NCBI RefSeq assembly: GCF_033472595.1
Contig: NZ_CP137642.1
Coordinates: 868,001-932,000 of the forward strand
Source: Methanoculleus receptaculi
GTDB lineage: Archaea; Halobacteriota; Methanomicrobia; Methanomicrobiales; Methanoculleaceae
Length of the DNA stretch: 64,000 nt
Direction of reading: 5' to 3'
This document shows positions 1 to 7,189 of the stretch, in pieces (position 1 is the stretch's first letter; the number at the start of each line of letters is the position of its first letter). Both the position numbers and the translations under genes were made by a program. Under the pieces are notes generated by a model. That model ran no database searches. It saw nothing but the letters and a program-made list of their open reading frames with translations, and was not told where the DNA came from.

Positions 1-146
1 CTGACCCCCCACGAATCCCTCTGCACGGTCTATCGGAACGACACAGCATCCCGAATCCGGAGGAGTGGTGCTGCGAGCGGTCGGCAACCCTGTAGCGGCC
101 CGGCAGCTCATGTTACCTGGGCGCACACAGAGGTTCCAGAAAGGCG
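1..146. other. Left edge, no gene seen
   Basis: I see no convincing reading frame, RNA gene or repeat here. It lies downstream of the stop codon of the minus-strand ATPase gene and probably holds that gene's 3' region. Confidence 0.4.
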
Positions 147-1436
147 TCACAGTTCTTCCAGCCATTCAGCGATCGGGACAGTGTGGACGGCCCGCCCGTC
201 GACGGTCGTCTCCGCCGATTCCGACGCAGTGACGATCGTTCCTTCGTCAAGGCCGTGTGCGTCCATCGCCTCGAGAAGGCCGCGCATCTCCCGCTGCCTC
301 GTAGCGTCGTCCTGCAGGGACTGCGTCACCTGGACGGCCTGGACAATCGTCCGGCCTGACCTGACCAGGAAGTCGCACTCGTAGCGGTCCCGGTGGTAGA
401 AGATGTCGCCGTACTTCTTCATCAGGGCGATGAAGACGATGTTTTCCAGGAGTCTTCCACGATTTTCGGAGAATGCAAATGCAACTGCGTTTATCAGGCC
501 GGGATCCACGAAATAGATCTTTTTTGGGTTTGCAACCTGTTTTTTAACGGAATAATCGAACTTCATCAGAGGGTAGAGGAGAAACGCGTTCCCGGCGTAC
601 TCGATGTACTCCCTCACCGTATCTGGTGCGATATTGAGAGTCCTGGCAATCTGGTTGTACGAGACGGCGTTCCCGGCATTTGATATGAGGTAATAGAGCA
701 GGTCTGTAACCTCACTGTTCTTCCGCACCCTGTTTGGATAGATGATGTCCTTGAGATAGATCGTCTCGTAGTAGTTTTTGAGGATCTGCATCTTCAGGTC
801 TTCGTCTTTTTCAAGGACCACCCGGGGGAAACCGCCGTATTTCAGGTACATCTCAAAATAATGCCTCTTCTCGATGATTGTCGGGTTTAGAATGCCCTGA
901 ATGCGGAGAAATTCAGGGAACGAGAGAGGGTACACGGTACAGGAAAAATACCTGCCGGAGAGGAGGCGACTGCTATCCTGCCTGAGCAGCGAGGATGTGG
1001 AGCCGGTCAGGATGCATTTGACCGTACTCTTCGTGTCATAGAGGGTCTTGATGGTAGGCACCCAGGAGGGGTAGTGCTGGACCTCGTCGATGCAGAGATA
1101 GAGCCGTTCGAGACCGGGATGACGTGCGAGATGGTCCTCGACGATGCGACGGATCAGCCAGGGGTCGTCTGCCATCGAGAGGAGGAGTGGTTCGTCCATG
1201 GTGATGAAGAGGATAGCCCTGCCAGGCACACCTCTTCCGAGAAGGGAACTGATGATCTGGTACAGTAGCGTCGACTTCCCTGTCCTGCGCGCGCCGATGA
1301 GGAGGAGCACCTCCGGTGCATCAAGATACTGCATCAGGGAGGGAAAGAAAGAAAGCCGTTCAACGCCGGTTTCGAACTCTTTTCCGAACCACCAGGGGTT
1401 CTGGCTCTCGAGTGCGATCTGCAGTTTTTCATCCAT
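147..1436 (-). CDS. ATP-binding protein, archaeal AAA / DUF4143 type
   Basis: 429 aa. A P-loop ATPase of the large archaeal/bacterial AAA family that pairs an N-terminal nucleotide-binding domain with a C-terminal DUF4143 domain. Walker A is GARRTGKST at residues 48-56, Walker B LYLCIDEVQ at 112-120, and a sensor-like ILTGSTSS follows near 141. The last third carries FVDPGLINAVAF and then YECDFLV...QAVQVT, which looks like a PD-(D/E)XK nuclease core. Members are often orphan genes near mobile elements and their substrate is unknown; I infer no specific role. The start ATG at 1436 is preceded by three TCGAT-containing boxes (1438-1480). Length and motifs look complete. Confidence 0.85.
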   Translation of the reverse strand: MDEKLQIALESQNPWWFGKEFETGVERLSFFPSLMQYLDAPEVLLLIGARRTGKSTLLYQIISSLLGRGVPGRAILFITMDEPLLLSMADDPWLIRRIVEDHLARHPGLERLYLCIDEVQHYPSWVPTIKTLYDTKSTVKCILTGSTSSLLRQDSSRLLSGRYFSCTVYPLSFPEFLRIQGILNPTIIEKRHYFEMYLKYGGFPRVVLEKDEDLKMQILKNYYETIYLKDIIYPNRVRKNSEVTDLLYYLISNAGNAVSYNQIARTLNIAPDTVREYIEYAGNAFLLYPLMKFDYSVKKQVANPKKIYFVDPGLINAVAFAFSENRGRLLENIVFIALMKKYGDIFYHRDRYECDFLVRSGRTIVQAVQVTQSLQDDATRQREMRGLLEAMDAHGLDEGTIVTASESAETTVDGRAVHTVPIAEWLEEL

Positions 1437-1437
1437 T

Positions 1438-1480
1438 TATCGATTATAGTCGACGGTAATCGATAAAAGTGTCGATTATG
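1438..1480. promoter_or_regulatory. Three ATCGAT/TCGATTAT boxes upstream of the ATPase
   Basis: Boxes at 1438-1448 (TATCGATTATA), 1457-1466 (TAATCGATAA, inverted) and 1472-1479 (TCGATTAT) alternate in orientation at about 17-bp spacing just upstream of the minus-strand ATG. The middle box overlaps a possible TATA-like TTTTATCG on the minus strand. The boxes are seen directly; an operator role is inferred. Confidence 0.3.
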
Positions 1481-1517
1481 ATCTATGATTCACCCTGTCC
1501 CGGAAAGAGCGTCCGGA

Positions 1518-1713
1518 GAACTCCCCCTGCGCACGCCGGGGAATGGAAGCGGTGCCCTTTCGTCTGGTTCACAATTCCCCCCATGGCGAATCTACACGCC
1601 AGAGGTGGTCAGACACGATACTTGCAGGTGTGGATCAGCGCTGCTTGAGCCTGTGGATCTGTTGGGGGAATGATTGCCGCCAAAGCCCCGCCCTCGCGGA
1701 CGGTGTAGTTCAC
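1518..1713 (+). mobile_element. Decayed MITE-like derivative of the TnpB element
   Basis: The stretch 1518-1557 resembles the left-end hairpin of the full element at 2077-3499: AACTCCCC...GGGGAATGGAAGCGG against AAGTCCCC...GGGGATGAAAGCGG. The stretch 1640-1713 resembles its right end: GAGCCTGTGGA, then GCCCCGCCC and a terminal TGTAGTTCAC. The region coding for TnpB is absent. It lies in the opposite orientation to the full copy, and its right end overlaps the stop codon of the HxlR gene. Similarity was judged by eye and the copy is quite diverged. Confidence 0.5.
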
Positions 1714-2069
1714 AGCACACAATCATGACAGTCCTGTGCCCCACACGCAAGGTTATCGATCTTCCACCTGAGCGCCCACCGCTTGATCTCCCTGATCACC
1801 TCAACGAGCCCAAGCCCGCTCCCGGTGAGCGTGTACTCGCTTCTGACGGGGACAGATCCTGCGTCGACCATCTTCTCAACGAGACCTTCCTCCTCAAGTT
1901 CCTTCAACCTGGCCGAGAGAACCTTCGCTGTGATCCCTGGGAGATGCTCCTTCACCTCGGTGAACCGGCGGGTGTAGTTCTCCCCCTTGTAGAGTTCGAG
2001 GATGATCAGGAGCGTCCACTTTCTTCCCAGGTATTTGACGGTCTGATTGACCGTACACTCGGCGTGCAT
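1710..2069 (-). CDS. HxlR-family winged-helix transcriptional regulator
   Basis: 119 aa. The single domain matches the HxlR/HTH family: CTVNQTVKYLGRKWTLLII at the N-terminus, GITAKVLSARLKELEEEGLV as the recognition helix region, then the wing YTLTGSGLGL. Family members sense redox, electrophile or aldehyde stress, often by cysteines, and bind inverted repeats. Cysteines are at residue 5 and in the C-terminal CGAQDCHDCVL. The stop codon lies inside the right-end sequence of the decayed element at 1518-1713, and the ATG is only 7 bp from the right end of the full TnpB element. Its native promoter is therefore probably displaced. The best candidate target is hcp, which would have been its divergent neighbour before the insertion. 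Confidence 0.85.
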   Translation of the reverse strand: MHAECTVNQTVKYLGRKWTLLIILELYKGENYTRRFTEVKEHLPGITAKVLSARLKELEEEGLVEKMVDAGSVPVRSEYTLTGSGLGLVEVIREIKRWALRWKIDNLACGAQDCHDCVL

Positions 2070-3270
2070 GGTATAGGTGAACTACCCCGCGCCTCTCGGG
2101 CGGGGCTTCCTGCTTCATGGCCAACACTTGCACCACAGAGATGTGATGTAGAGGTCTTGGCTCCACAGGCTCAAAGGGCTGTTCCATCCCCACGCGGTGG
2201 ATATTTACCGCAGCATTGTAATCTCTATCGGCAACAAACCCACAGTATGGGCATTCGTGGACTCTCTCGGAGAGCGTCTTTTTCACGATGCTTCCACAGT
2301 TCGAACACATCTGTGTCGTGTCGCGGGGATCGACTTTGACGAGTTCCGTACCAGCACTTTCAGCCTTGTACGAGAGGTAAGAATAAAATCGTCCCCACGA
2401 CGCACTGTGGATACTTCTCCGGAGCCCACGAGATTTGCCGTTCTCTTTCAAATACTTGATATTCAGGTCTTCAACACAGATCGTCGCATAGGTGTCAACG
2501 TACTGACGGGAGAGTTTGTGCAGGAAATCGTTCTTCTGGTTGGTGACATGATCATAGACCTTCTCCAGTTTCCTTTTTGCCTTCTTCCAGTTTTTCGAGA
2601 ACCGTTGTTTCCGGGCAAGACTCCGCTGGATCTTCTTGATCCTGCCCAGAGAATGTTCATAGAACCTGGGGTTCTCGATCACTGCACCGTCACTATCGAC
2701 CGCAAACGAATCCAACCCGAGATCGATACCGACAGACTGCCCTTCACGCTTTGACTTGTAGACCTCCTGCTCTGTCTGAATGATCACATACCATCTATCG
2801 CCGGAACGGGTGATCAGGACACCCTTCACCTTCCCGGTGTAGGGTCGGTGCATGTTGAACGGAATCGTTCCGATCTTCGAGAACGTAATCGAACTATGCT
2901 CGCGATCGATCTTGAAACCCGACTGATTATAATTGAGCGTCCGGTATCGGGCTGCACTCTTGAATCGGAGTTTGCCGATCTTCCGTCCTCTCTTCTTTGT
3001 CTGCGAGAGTGCAGCGATGTTGCTCCAGAGGGTATAGTTGACCATCTGGAGCACTTTAGAGTACACGTCCTTGAGTGCAGGATTCTCCTCTTTCAGCGTG
3101 ACGATCCGCGCCTGCATTCCTTGCATCGTCGGAGAGATTCCATTCTCTCGTGCCGTGTTGCATTCTTCGAGAAGTTTGTTGTAGAGCCACCTACAGGTAT
3201 CGAGCGCGGCATTCAGCCGAACTTCAGTGGTTGCATCGGGATACGCTCGGTACTTGTAGGAAACGATCAT
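1894..3270 (-). CDS. tnpB: TnpB, RNA-guided nuclease of an IS200/IS605-type element
   Basis: 458 aa, of which about 398 come from the element. RuvC residues are present: Asp in GIDLGLDSF (about 183), Glu in VEDLNI (about 267) and Asp in DRDYNAAVN (about 350). A zinc finger CSNCG...CPYCG spans 322-343. The start ATG has GGAGG upstream. TnpB proteins are transposon-encoded nucleases guided by an RNA from the element's right end. The frame does not stop in the right end but reads on for about 60 codons, antisense across the HxlR gene; compared with the MITE copy at 56300, two bases are missing just before the terminal hairpin. No TnpA tyrosine transposase gene is nearby, so the element cannot move alone. 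The catalytic core looks intact. Confidence 0.9.
   Translation of the reverse strand: MIVSYKYRAYPDATTEVRLNAALDTCRWLYNKLLEECNTARENGISPTMQGMQARIVTLKEENPALKDVYSKVLQMVNYTLWSNIAALSQTKKRGRKIGKLRFKSAARYRTLNYNQSGFKIDREHSSITFSKIGTIPFNMHRPYTGKVKGVLITRSGDRWYVIIQTEQEVYKSKREGQSVGIDLGLDSFAVDSDGAVIENPRFYEHSLGRIKKIQRSLARKQRFSKNWKKAKRKLEKVYDHVTNQKNDFLHKLSRQYVDTYATICVEDLNIKYLKENGKSRGLRRSIHSASWGRFYSYLSYKAESAGTELVKVDPRDTTQMCSNCGSIVKKTLSERVHECPYCGFVADRDYNAAVNIHRVGMEQPFEPVEPRPLHHISVVQVLAMKQEAPPERRGVVHLYHARRVYGQSDRQIPGKKVDAPDHPRTLQGGELHPPVHRGEGASPRDHSEGSLGQVEGT
2077..2230 (-). ncRNA. Candidate omega (guide-scaffold) RNA at the TnpB right end
   Basis: In this family the 3' part of tnpB and the right end are transcribed as the scaffold RNA, and the guide is the flanking sequence just outside the element. 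Here the terminal hairpin is GCCCCGCCC...GCGGGG, and the guide would be the HxlR-proximal sequence below 2077. The position follows from the family rule; the 5' limit is a guess. Confidence 0.4.
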
Positions 3271-3499
3271 TTACTTCCTCCATCTGCGGGTCGACATACT
3301 CCTTCAGCGCATCGAGGCTTACCTGTCCTGATGTACCGAATGTGCAGACCTATCAAGTTTATACCTCATGTTGGGTGAATGATAATAGAATACTCAAGAG
3401 GAATATATCTATCGCAGGAAGGAAGGGCGGCTCCGCTTTCATCCCCATCGTGAACGGTGGGGACTTCCCGCTCCGCCCCCTTCACCCCCGCAAGTTAAA
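2077..3499 (-). mobile_element. TnpB-only IS200/IS605-like (IS1341-type) element
   Basis: Ends were set by comparison with the short copy at 56300-56476. The left end is TTTAACTTGCGGGG (plus-strand 3486-3499), followed by a hairpin around GTCCCC...GGGGA. The right end is a CCCGCCC-rich hairpin followed by TAGTTCAC (plus-strand 2077-2085). No terminal inverted repeats or target duplication are expected in this family and none is seen. It carries tnpB only. Its right end lies 7 bp from the HxlR start codon, and its left end lies 23 bp from the palindrome in front of hcp. Confidence 0.75.
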
Positions 3500-3522
3500 G
3501 AAACCTTCTCCTACTTGTATTT

Positions 3523-3559
3523 TAGTATCTAATGGATACTTTGTATCCTAAAGATACTA
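3523..3559. promoter_or_regulatory. 37-bp palindrome, candidate operator of hcp
   Basis: Two nested inverted repeats share one centre (3541). The outer arms are TAGTATCT (3523-3530) and AGATACTA (3552-3559); the inner arms are GGATAC (3534-3539) and GTATCC (3543-3548). It ends 14 bp before the hcp GTG start, so it overlaps the expected transcription start. The position and symmetry suit a dimeric winged-helix regulator such as the HxlR protein at 1710-2069, which is an inference. Confidence 0.6.
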
Positions 3560-3573
3560 TAGAGTGAGCATGA

Positions 3574-5174
3574 GTGTTCTGCAACCAGTGTGAAGAAACA
3601 GCAAAGGGTTTTGGATGCACCGTACGCGGCGTCTGCGGCAAGGATGCGGAGACTGCCGGGCTCCAGGACGTCCTGATCTACACCCTCAAAGGGCTCTCGG
3701 TCCGGAACCTCGTGGCGATGAAGAAGGGCGGCGGGAACTCGGATGCCGCTGCCTCTTTGCCACCCTGACCAACGTGAACTTCAACCCTGCACGTTTCGAG
3801 GAGGCTATCCAGAAGGCGGCCCGTATCCGCGACGCCCTCCCGCCGGCCGGGAGCATGGAGCCAGATGCCTGCACCTGGACCCCGGAGAGCCCGGCGGCGA
3901 TCACGGCAAAGACCCAGGAGATCATCGCAGCGCGGGAGACCGTCGACGAAGACCTGCAGTCGCTCCGCGAACTCCTCGTCTACGGACTCAAAGGGGTCGG
4001 CGCCTACTTTCACCATGCCGAGGTCCTCGGCTACGAGGATGAGGAGGTCATGACCTTCCTGCAGGAGGGGCTCGCCGCCACGCTGCAGGACCTCACCGTT
4101 GATGAGATGGTCGGCTACGTGCTCAGGTGCGGCGAAGTCGGTGTGAAGGTCCTCGCCCTCCTCGATACGGCGAACACCGTCGCCTACGGGATACCGGAGA
4201 TCACGACGGTCGGCACCGCAGCAGGCACGCGTCCGGGTATCCTCGTCACCGGCCACGACCTCAAAGACCTCTCCGACCTCCTCGAACAGACCGCAGGGAC
4301 GGGGGTGGACGTCTACACTCACGGCGAGATGCTCCCGGCGCACGCCTACCCCGGTCTTGCGAAGTATGACCACCTCATCGGGAACTACGGCGGGTCCTGG
4401 CTCTTCCAGCGGGAGGAGTTCGAGCGGTTCAACGGCCCGGTCCTCGTCACCACCAACCGCCTCGTCCCCCCGAAGGACTCATACCGCGACCGGGTCTACA
4501 CCACCGGGCTCGTCGGGTATGCGGGGCTGAAACACATCGGTGCGTCGGAGGACGGGAGGAAGGATTTCTCGGCCCTGATCGAGCACGCAAAACGTTGCAA
4601 GCCCCCGGAGGACCTCTCCCGCGGCGACCTGGTCACCGGATGCGCCCACGCTCCGGTCCTCGCCATCGCCGATACGGTTGTCGGCGCGGTGAAGTCCGGC
4701 GCCATTCGGCGGTTTGTCGTGATGGCGGGCTGCGACAAACGGCACGCCGAGCGGGACTACTACACCCGGTTCGCGAAGGCTCTCCCGGCGGATACTGTCA
4801 TCCTCACCGCCGGGTGCGCGAAGTACCGCTACAACAGCCTTGGTCTCGGGGATATCGGCGGCATCCCCCGCGTCCTCGACGCCGGGCAGTGCAACGACTG
4901 CTACTCCCTGGTGCTCATCGCCCAGGCCCTCGCCGAAGCGTTCGGCGTCGGGATCAACGAGCTCCCGATTTCGTATAACATCGCCTGGTACGAGCAGAAG
5001 GCGGTGCTCGTCCTCCTCAGTCTCCTCTCGCTCGGCGTTCGGGACATTACTCTCGGCCCCCGCCTCCAGGCCTTCATCTCGCCCGGCATTCTGAAGGTGC
5101 TCGTCGAGCGCTTCGGGATCCGGGGGAACACGACGGTCGAGGAGGACCTTCGCCGGATAGTGCCGGGGAACTGA
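3574..5174 (+). pseudogene. hcp: Hybrid cluster protein (hydroxylamine reductase), frameshifted
   Basis: The N-terminus from the GTG at 3574 has the classic Cys pattern MFCNQCEE...GCTV...GVCGK (C3, C6, C15, C21) and LIYTLKGLS. The frame then stops at 3766-3768. The homologous protein resumes in another frame at about 3757 ([10 protein letters not shown]) and runs to 5174. It includes the hybrid-cluster ligand regions [23 protein letters not shown] and GQCNDCYS. About five codons also seem to be missing at the junction relative to family members, so a small deletion near 3740-3757 rather than one miscalled base may be responsible. Hcp reduces hydroxylamine or NO in the cytoplasm. The gene is probably inactive unless this is a sequencing error. 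Confidence 0.85.
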
Positions 5175-5488
5175 ATACCTCTTTCCCCCAAGAGTTGGAT
5201 TTCGTGAACCCGGGTGCGGGCCTTTATTAGTTGACCAGGGAGCTTTGCTGGTTGGGCGTGCTAATTTTGTGCAGGTGCGACCTCAACACTCCCCTACTTC
5301 GAACGACTTCCACCTCTCACGTTGGAGATGTTTGAACTCGGAGGTGTCGCAGGGGTGTTTCTTGCTGGAGGTTCGCACTTCCGTCACCGGATGCACAGTG
5401 CCTGGCCTCGCGATTGATCGCTCCGACGTCCTGACGGGGCACGTGCAATTAATATAGTACCCGGTATGACTCTACCAGAGGAGAGGGA
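5175..5488. other. Intergenic region with imperfect inverted repeat
   Basis: No convincing gene. Arms GTGCGACCTC (5275-5284) plus AACACTCCCCT, and the matching AGGGGTGTTT...GAGGTTCGCAC (5350-5377), could form a long interrupted stem. A TATA-like TTAATATAG at 5449-5457 is well placed for the nucleotidyltransferase gene that starts at 5489. Confidence 0.35.
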
Positions 5489-6091
5489 ATGCAGATCACG
5501 AGTGCTCCTGATGGGACCATCCTCATCGACGGTAAGGTTGTGACCGCACTCGATCGTTTTGTGGCTTCAGTGACGGGGATCATCGAGCGGTACACCAACT
5601 ACGTGATCGTCAGCGGGTATGTTGCGATTCTTTTTGGCAGGGCCAGGGGCACGGAAGATATCGATCTCTTCGTCGACTATATGGACCGCGATACGTTTCG
5701 ATCGTTTGCCGATGAACTCGTGGCACGAGGGTTCTACTTCCTGAACTCGGATGACCTCGGCGAGATCTACTCGATGCTCCGCGACGGGTTTGCCGTGCGG
5801 ATTGCCGAGGAGGAGAGGATCATCCCAAACGTCGAGATGAAGTTCAAGAAGGACGACTTCGACCGTTACGCGATGGCCATGGCAAGGACAGTAGCGTTCG
5901 ACGATATCCGGTTTTGTATATCGCCCATCGAACTGCAGATCCCCTATAAACTCTACCTTGGGAGCGACAAGGATATTGAGGATGCCGTCTACCTCTGGGT
6001 GTTGTTCCGCGAGATGCTGGACGCGGATCTCATGCGATCGTTCATGGAGCGCCTGCATGTCCGGGGGGAACCATATGGAATTGGGGTTTGA
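5489..6091 (+). CDS. Nucleotidyltransferase-fold protein (DUF6036/AbiEii-like)
   Basis: 200 aa. The core SGYVAILFGRARGTEDIDLFVD (about 43-64) is the nucleotidyltransferase signature: a helix-turn followed by D-x-D. Downstream helices contain SPIELQIPYKLYLGSDKDIEDA, typical of orphan NTase domains that contact a partner. The ATG is preceded by GGAGAGGGA. Its end overlaps by 17 bp the next gene, whose start codon has its own purine-rich site. Proteins of this fold occur as toxins (MenA, AbiEii, MNT) that transfer nucleotides to tRNA or partner proteins; I cannot assign a substrate. The pair resembles a toxin-antitoxin operon, which is an inference. Confidence 0.7.
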   Translation: MQITSAPDGTILIDGKVVTALDRFVASVTGIIERYTNYVIVSGYVAILFGRARGTEDIDLFVDYMDRDTFRSFADELVARGFYFLNSDDLGEIYSMLRDGFAVRIAEEERIIPNVEMKFKKDDFDRYAMAMARTVAFDDIRFCISPIELQIPYKLYLGSDKDIEDAVYLWVLFREMLDADLMRSFMERLHVRGEPYGIGV

Positions 6092-6317
6092 TCAGGAGAA
6101 GAACCGGCAGGAGAGGCTGGCCTTTGTCCGGAAACATGCTCTCTGGGTCAGGCGGGTCCCAAACGAGGTCTGGAGCCGCGAGCAGGCCGATCTGATCGAT
6201 GCGTTCCTTGCGAATGCCGGGAGTTACGCCCTCTCACGCGCCCGGTACCTCGAGATGCACCAGGCTCTTGCGAAACGGCGGCGCCCCGGATCGGTGGATA
6301 AACACGGTTTCGCATGA
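6075..6317 (+). CDS. Small helical protein coupled to the nucleotidyltransferase
   Basis: 80 aa from the ATG at 6075, with GGGGGGAACC just upstream. Highly charged and predicted helical, with RQERLAFVRKHALWVRRVP and ALSRARYLEMHQALAKRRR. It starts inside the 3' end of the nucleotidyltransferase gene (17-bp overlap), so the two are probably co-translated. I do not recognise a family. By position it is the candidate partner (antitoxin or regulator) of the upstream protein. Confidence 0.55.
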   Translation: MELGFDQEKNRQERLAFVRKHALWVRRVPNEVWSREQADLIDAFLANAGSYALSRARYLEMHQALAKRRRPGSVDKHGFA

Positions 6318-6344
6318 TCCCCGATGACTTCGCACCCGTGCTCT

Positions 6345-6509
6345 CCGGGGGAGGTCGATGTGCGTCCCGGCGTGGCTGGAGAACGAGATCAGGTTCATCT
6401 CTTCCGCATCTCCCCCATTGAGGGATCTTGTGGGGGTTATCGCAAGCGGTTCCGTGCCGGGATAGAACGGTGTTCCCCGGTTCAGGGGGTACGAGATCGG
6501 GATGAGCAT
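6345..6509 (-). pseudogene. Truncated cyclase / kynurenine-formamidase-like fragment
   Basis: From the ATG at 6509 the frame reads LNRGTPFYPGTEPLAI...SFSSHAGTHIDLPRR, the N-terminus of the cyclase family (PF04199), including the metal-binding H-x-G-T-H-x-D motif. Similarity ends after about 55 residues, and the frame then runs into DNA belonging to the small gene at 6075-6317. The family normally has about 200 residues. The fragment starts inside the end of the HAD gene, so it was probably the last gene of that operon before being cut off. Confidence 0.6.
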
Positions 6510-7189
6510 ACGCTCCCCCGTAGATACTCCCGGAGTTGATGAAGGTTCTCCACGATCACCTCCACCCCCGGTCGCCCGGCAAACCGGTTCGGGTCGCCGG
6601 GCCGGATGCGGGCCACAAACCGCACCCCGGTCTCGCAGGCCGCCTCCCAGTCGTTTGGGGCGTCGCCGACGAAGAGAGTTTCACCGGGCGAGGCGCCGGT
6701 CTCGGCCAGGATCTCGCGGATGCACTCGGCCTTCGTCTTCGGTGAGCCGTATATCCGCCTGAAGTATCCTGTGAGCCCTCTGCGGCTGGCGATCTCCTGC
6801 ATCTCGGGCTCCGGGGTTGCGGAGACGATGTAGAGCGGGAGCCTCCGGGAGCAGTCCTGCAGGAGTTCCTCCGCTCCCTCGACGTATGGGACGGTGAGCA
6901 TTGCATCAAAGGTCAGCCCGGAGTACTCGGCTGCGAGCCGCTCCTCCTGCTCGGGAGTCAGTTCCTCGTGGAGGATGTTTGCGTAGATGTGGCGGAACTT
7001 GTCGTAGCGTGGCATCCCGCCGTTATCGAGGTGGAATGCGATGATCTCGTCGAGGTGTCCGGGGGGCGCGAAGGAGAAGACCTTCCTGAACGCCGCGGTC
7101 TTCATGGGGATGGACTCGACGATGACGCCGTCGAAGTCCAGGATGAGGGTGGTGAGGGGGTTAGGCTGCGGTGCATTGTTGTTACCCAT
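6482..7189 (-). CDS. HAD-superfamily hydrolase (phosphoglycolate-phosphatase-like)
   Basis: 235 aa from the ATG at 7189; an in-frame GTG at 7210 is possible. HAD motif I is LILDFDGVIVES with Asp nucleophile at 18 and Asp20; motif II is YIVSATPE, the motif III Lys lies in GSPKTKAEC, and motif IV is LFVGDAPNDWEAA. The helical cap between motifs I and II fits the phosphoglycolate phosphatase / beta-phosphoglucomutase subfamily. The substrate is a small phosphate ester that cannot be read from sequence. Its start overlaps the stop of the GT2 gene, so it may act on a sugar phosphate of the glycan pathway (inference). Confidence 0.8.
   Translation of the reverse strand: MGNNNAPQPNPLTTLILDFDGVIVESIPMKTAAFRKVFSFAPPGHLDEIIAFHLDNGGMPRYDKFRHIYANILHEELTPEQEERLAAEYSGLTFDAMLTVPYVEGAEELLQDCSRRLPLYIVSATPEPEMQEIASRRGLTGYFRRIYGSPKTKAECIREILAETGASPGETLFVGDAPNDWEAACETGVRFVARIRPGDPNRFAGRPGVEVIVENLHQLREYLRGSVCSSRSRTP

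Noticed and set aside
3678-4373. 231-codon frame antisense to hcp
   Set aside because: A typical shadow of a GC-rich gene; the plus-strand protein has clear family motifs.
5245-5457. 70-codon plus-strand frame after hcp
   Set aside because: No start signal and no similarity; the stretch is better explained by an inverted repeat and promoter.
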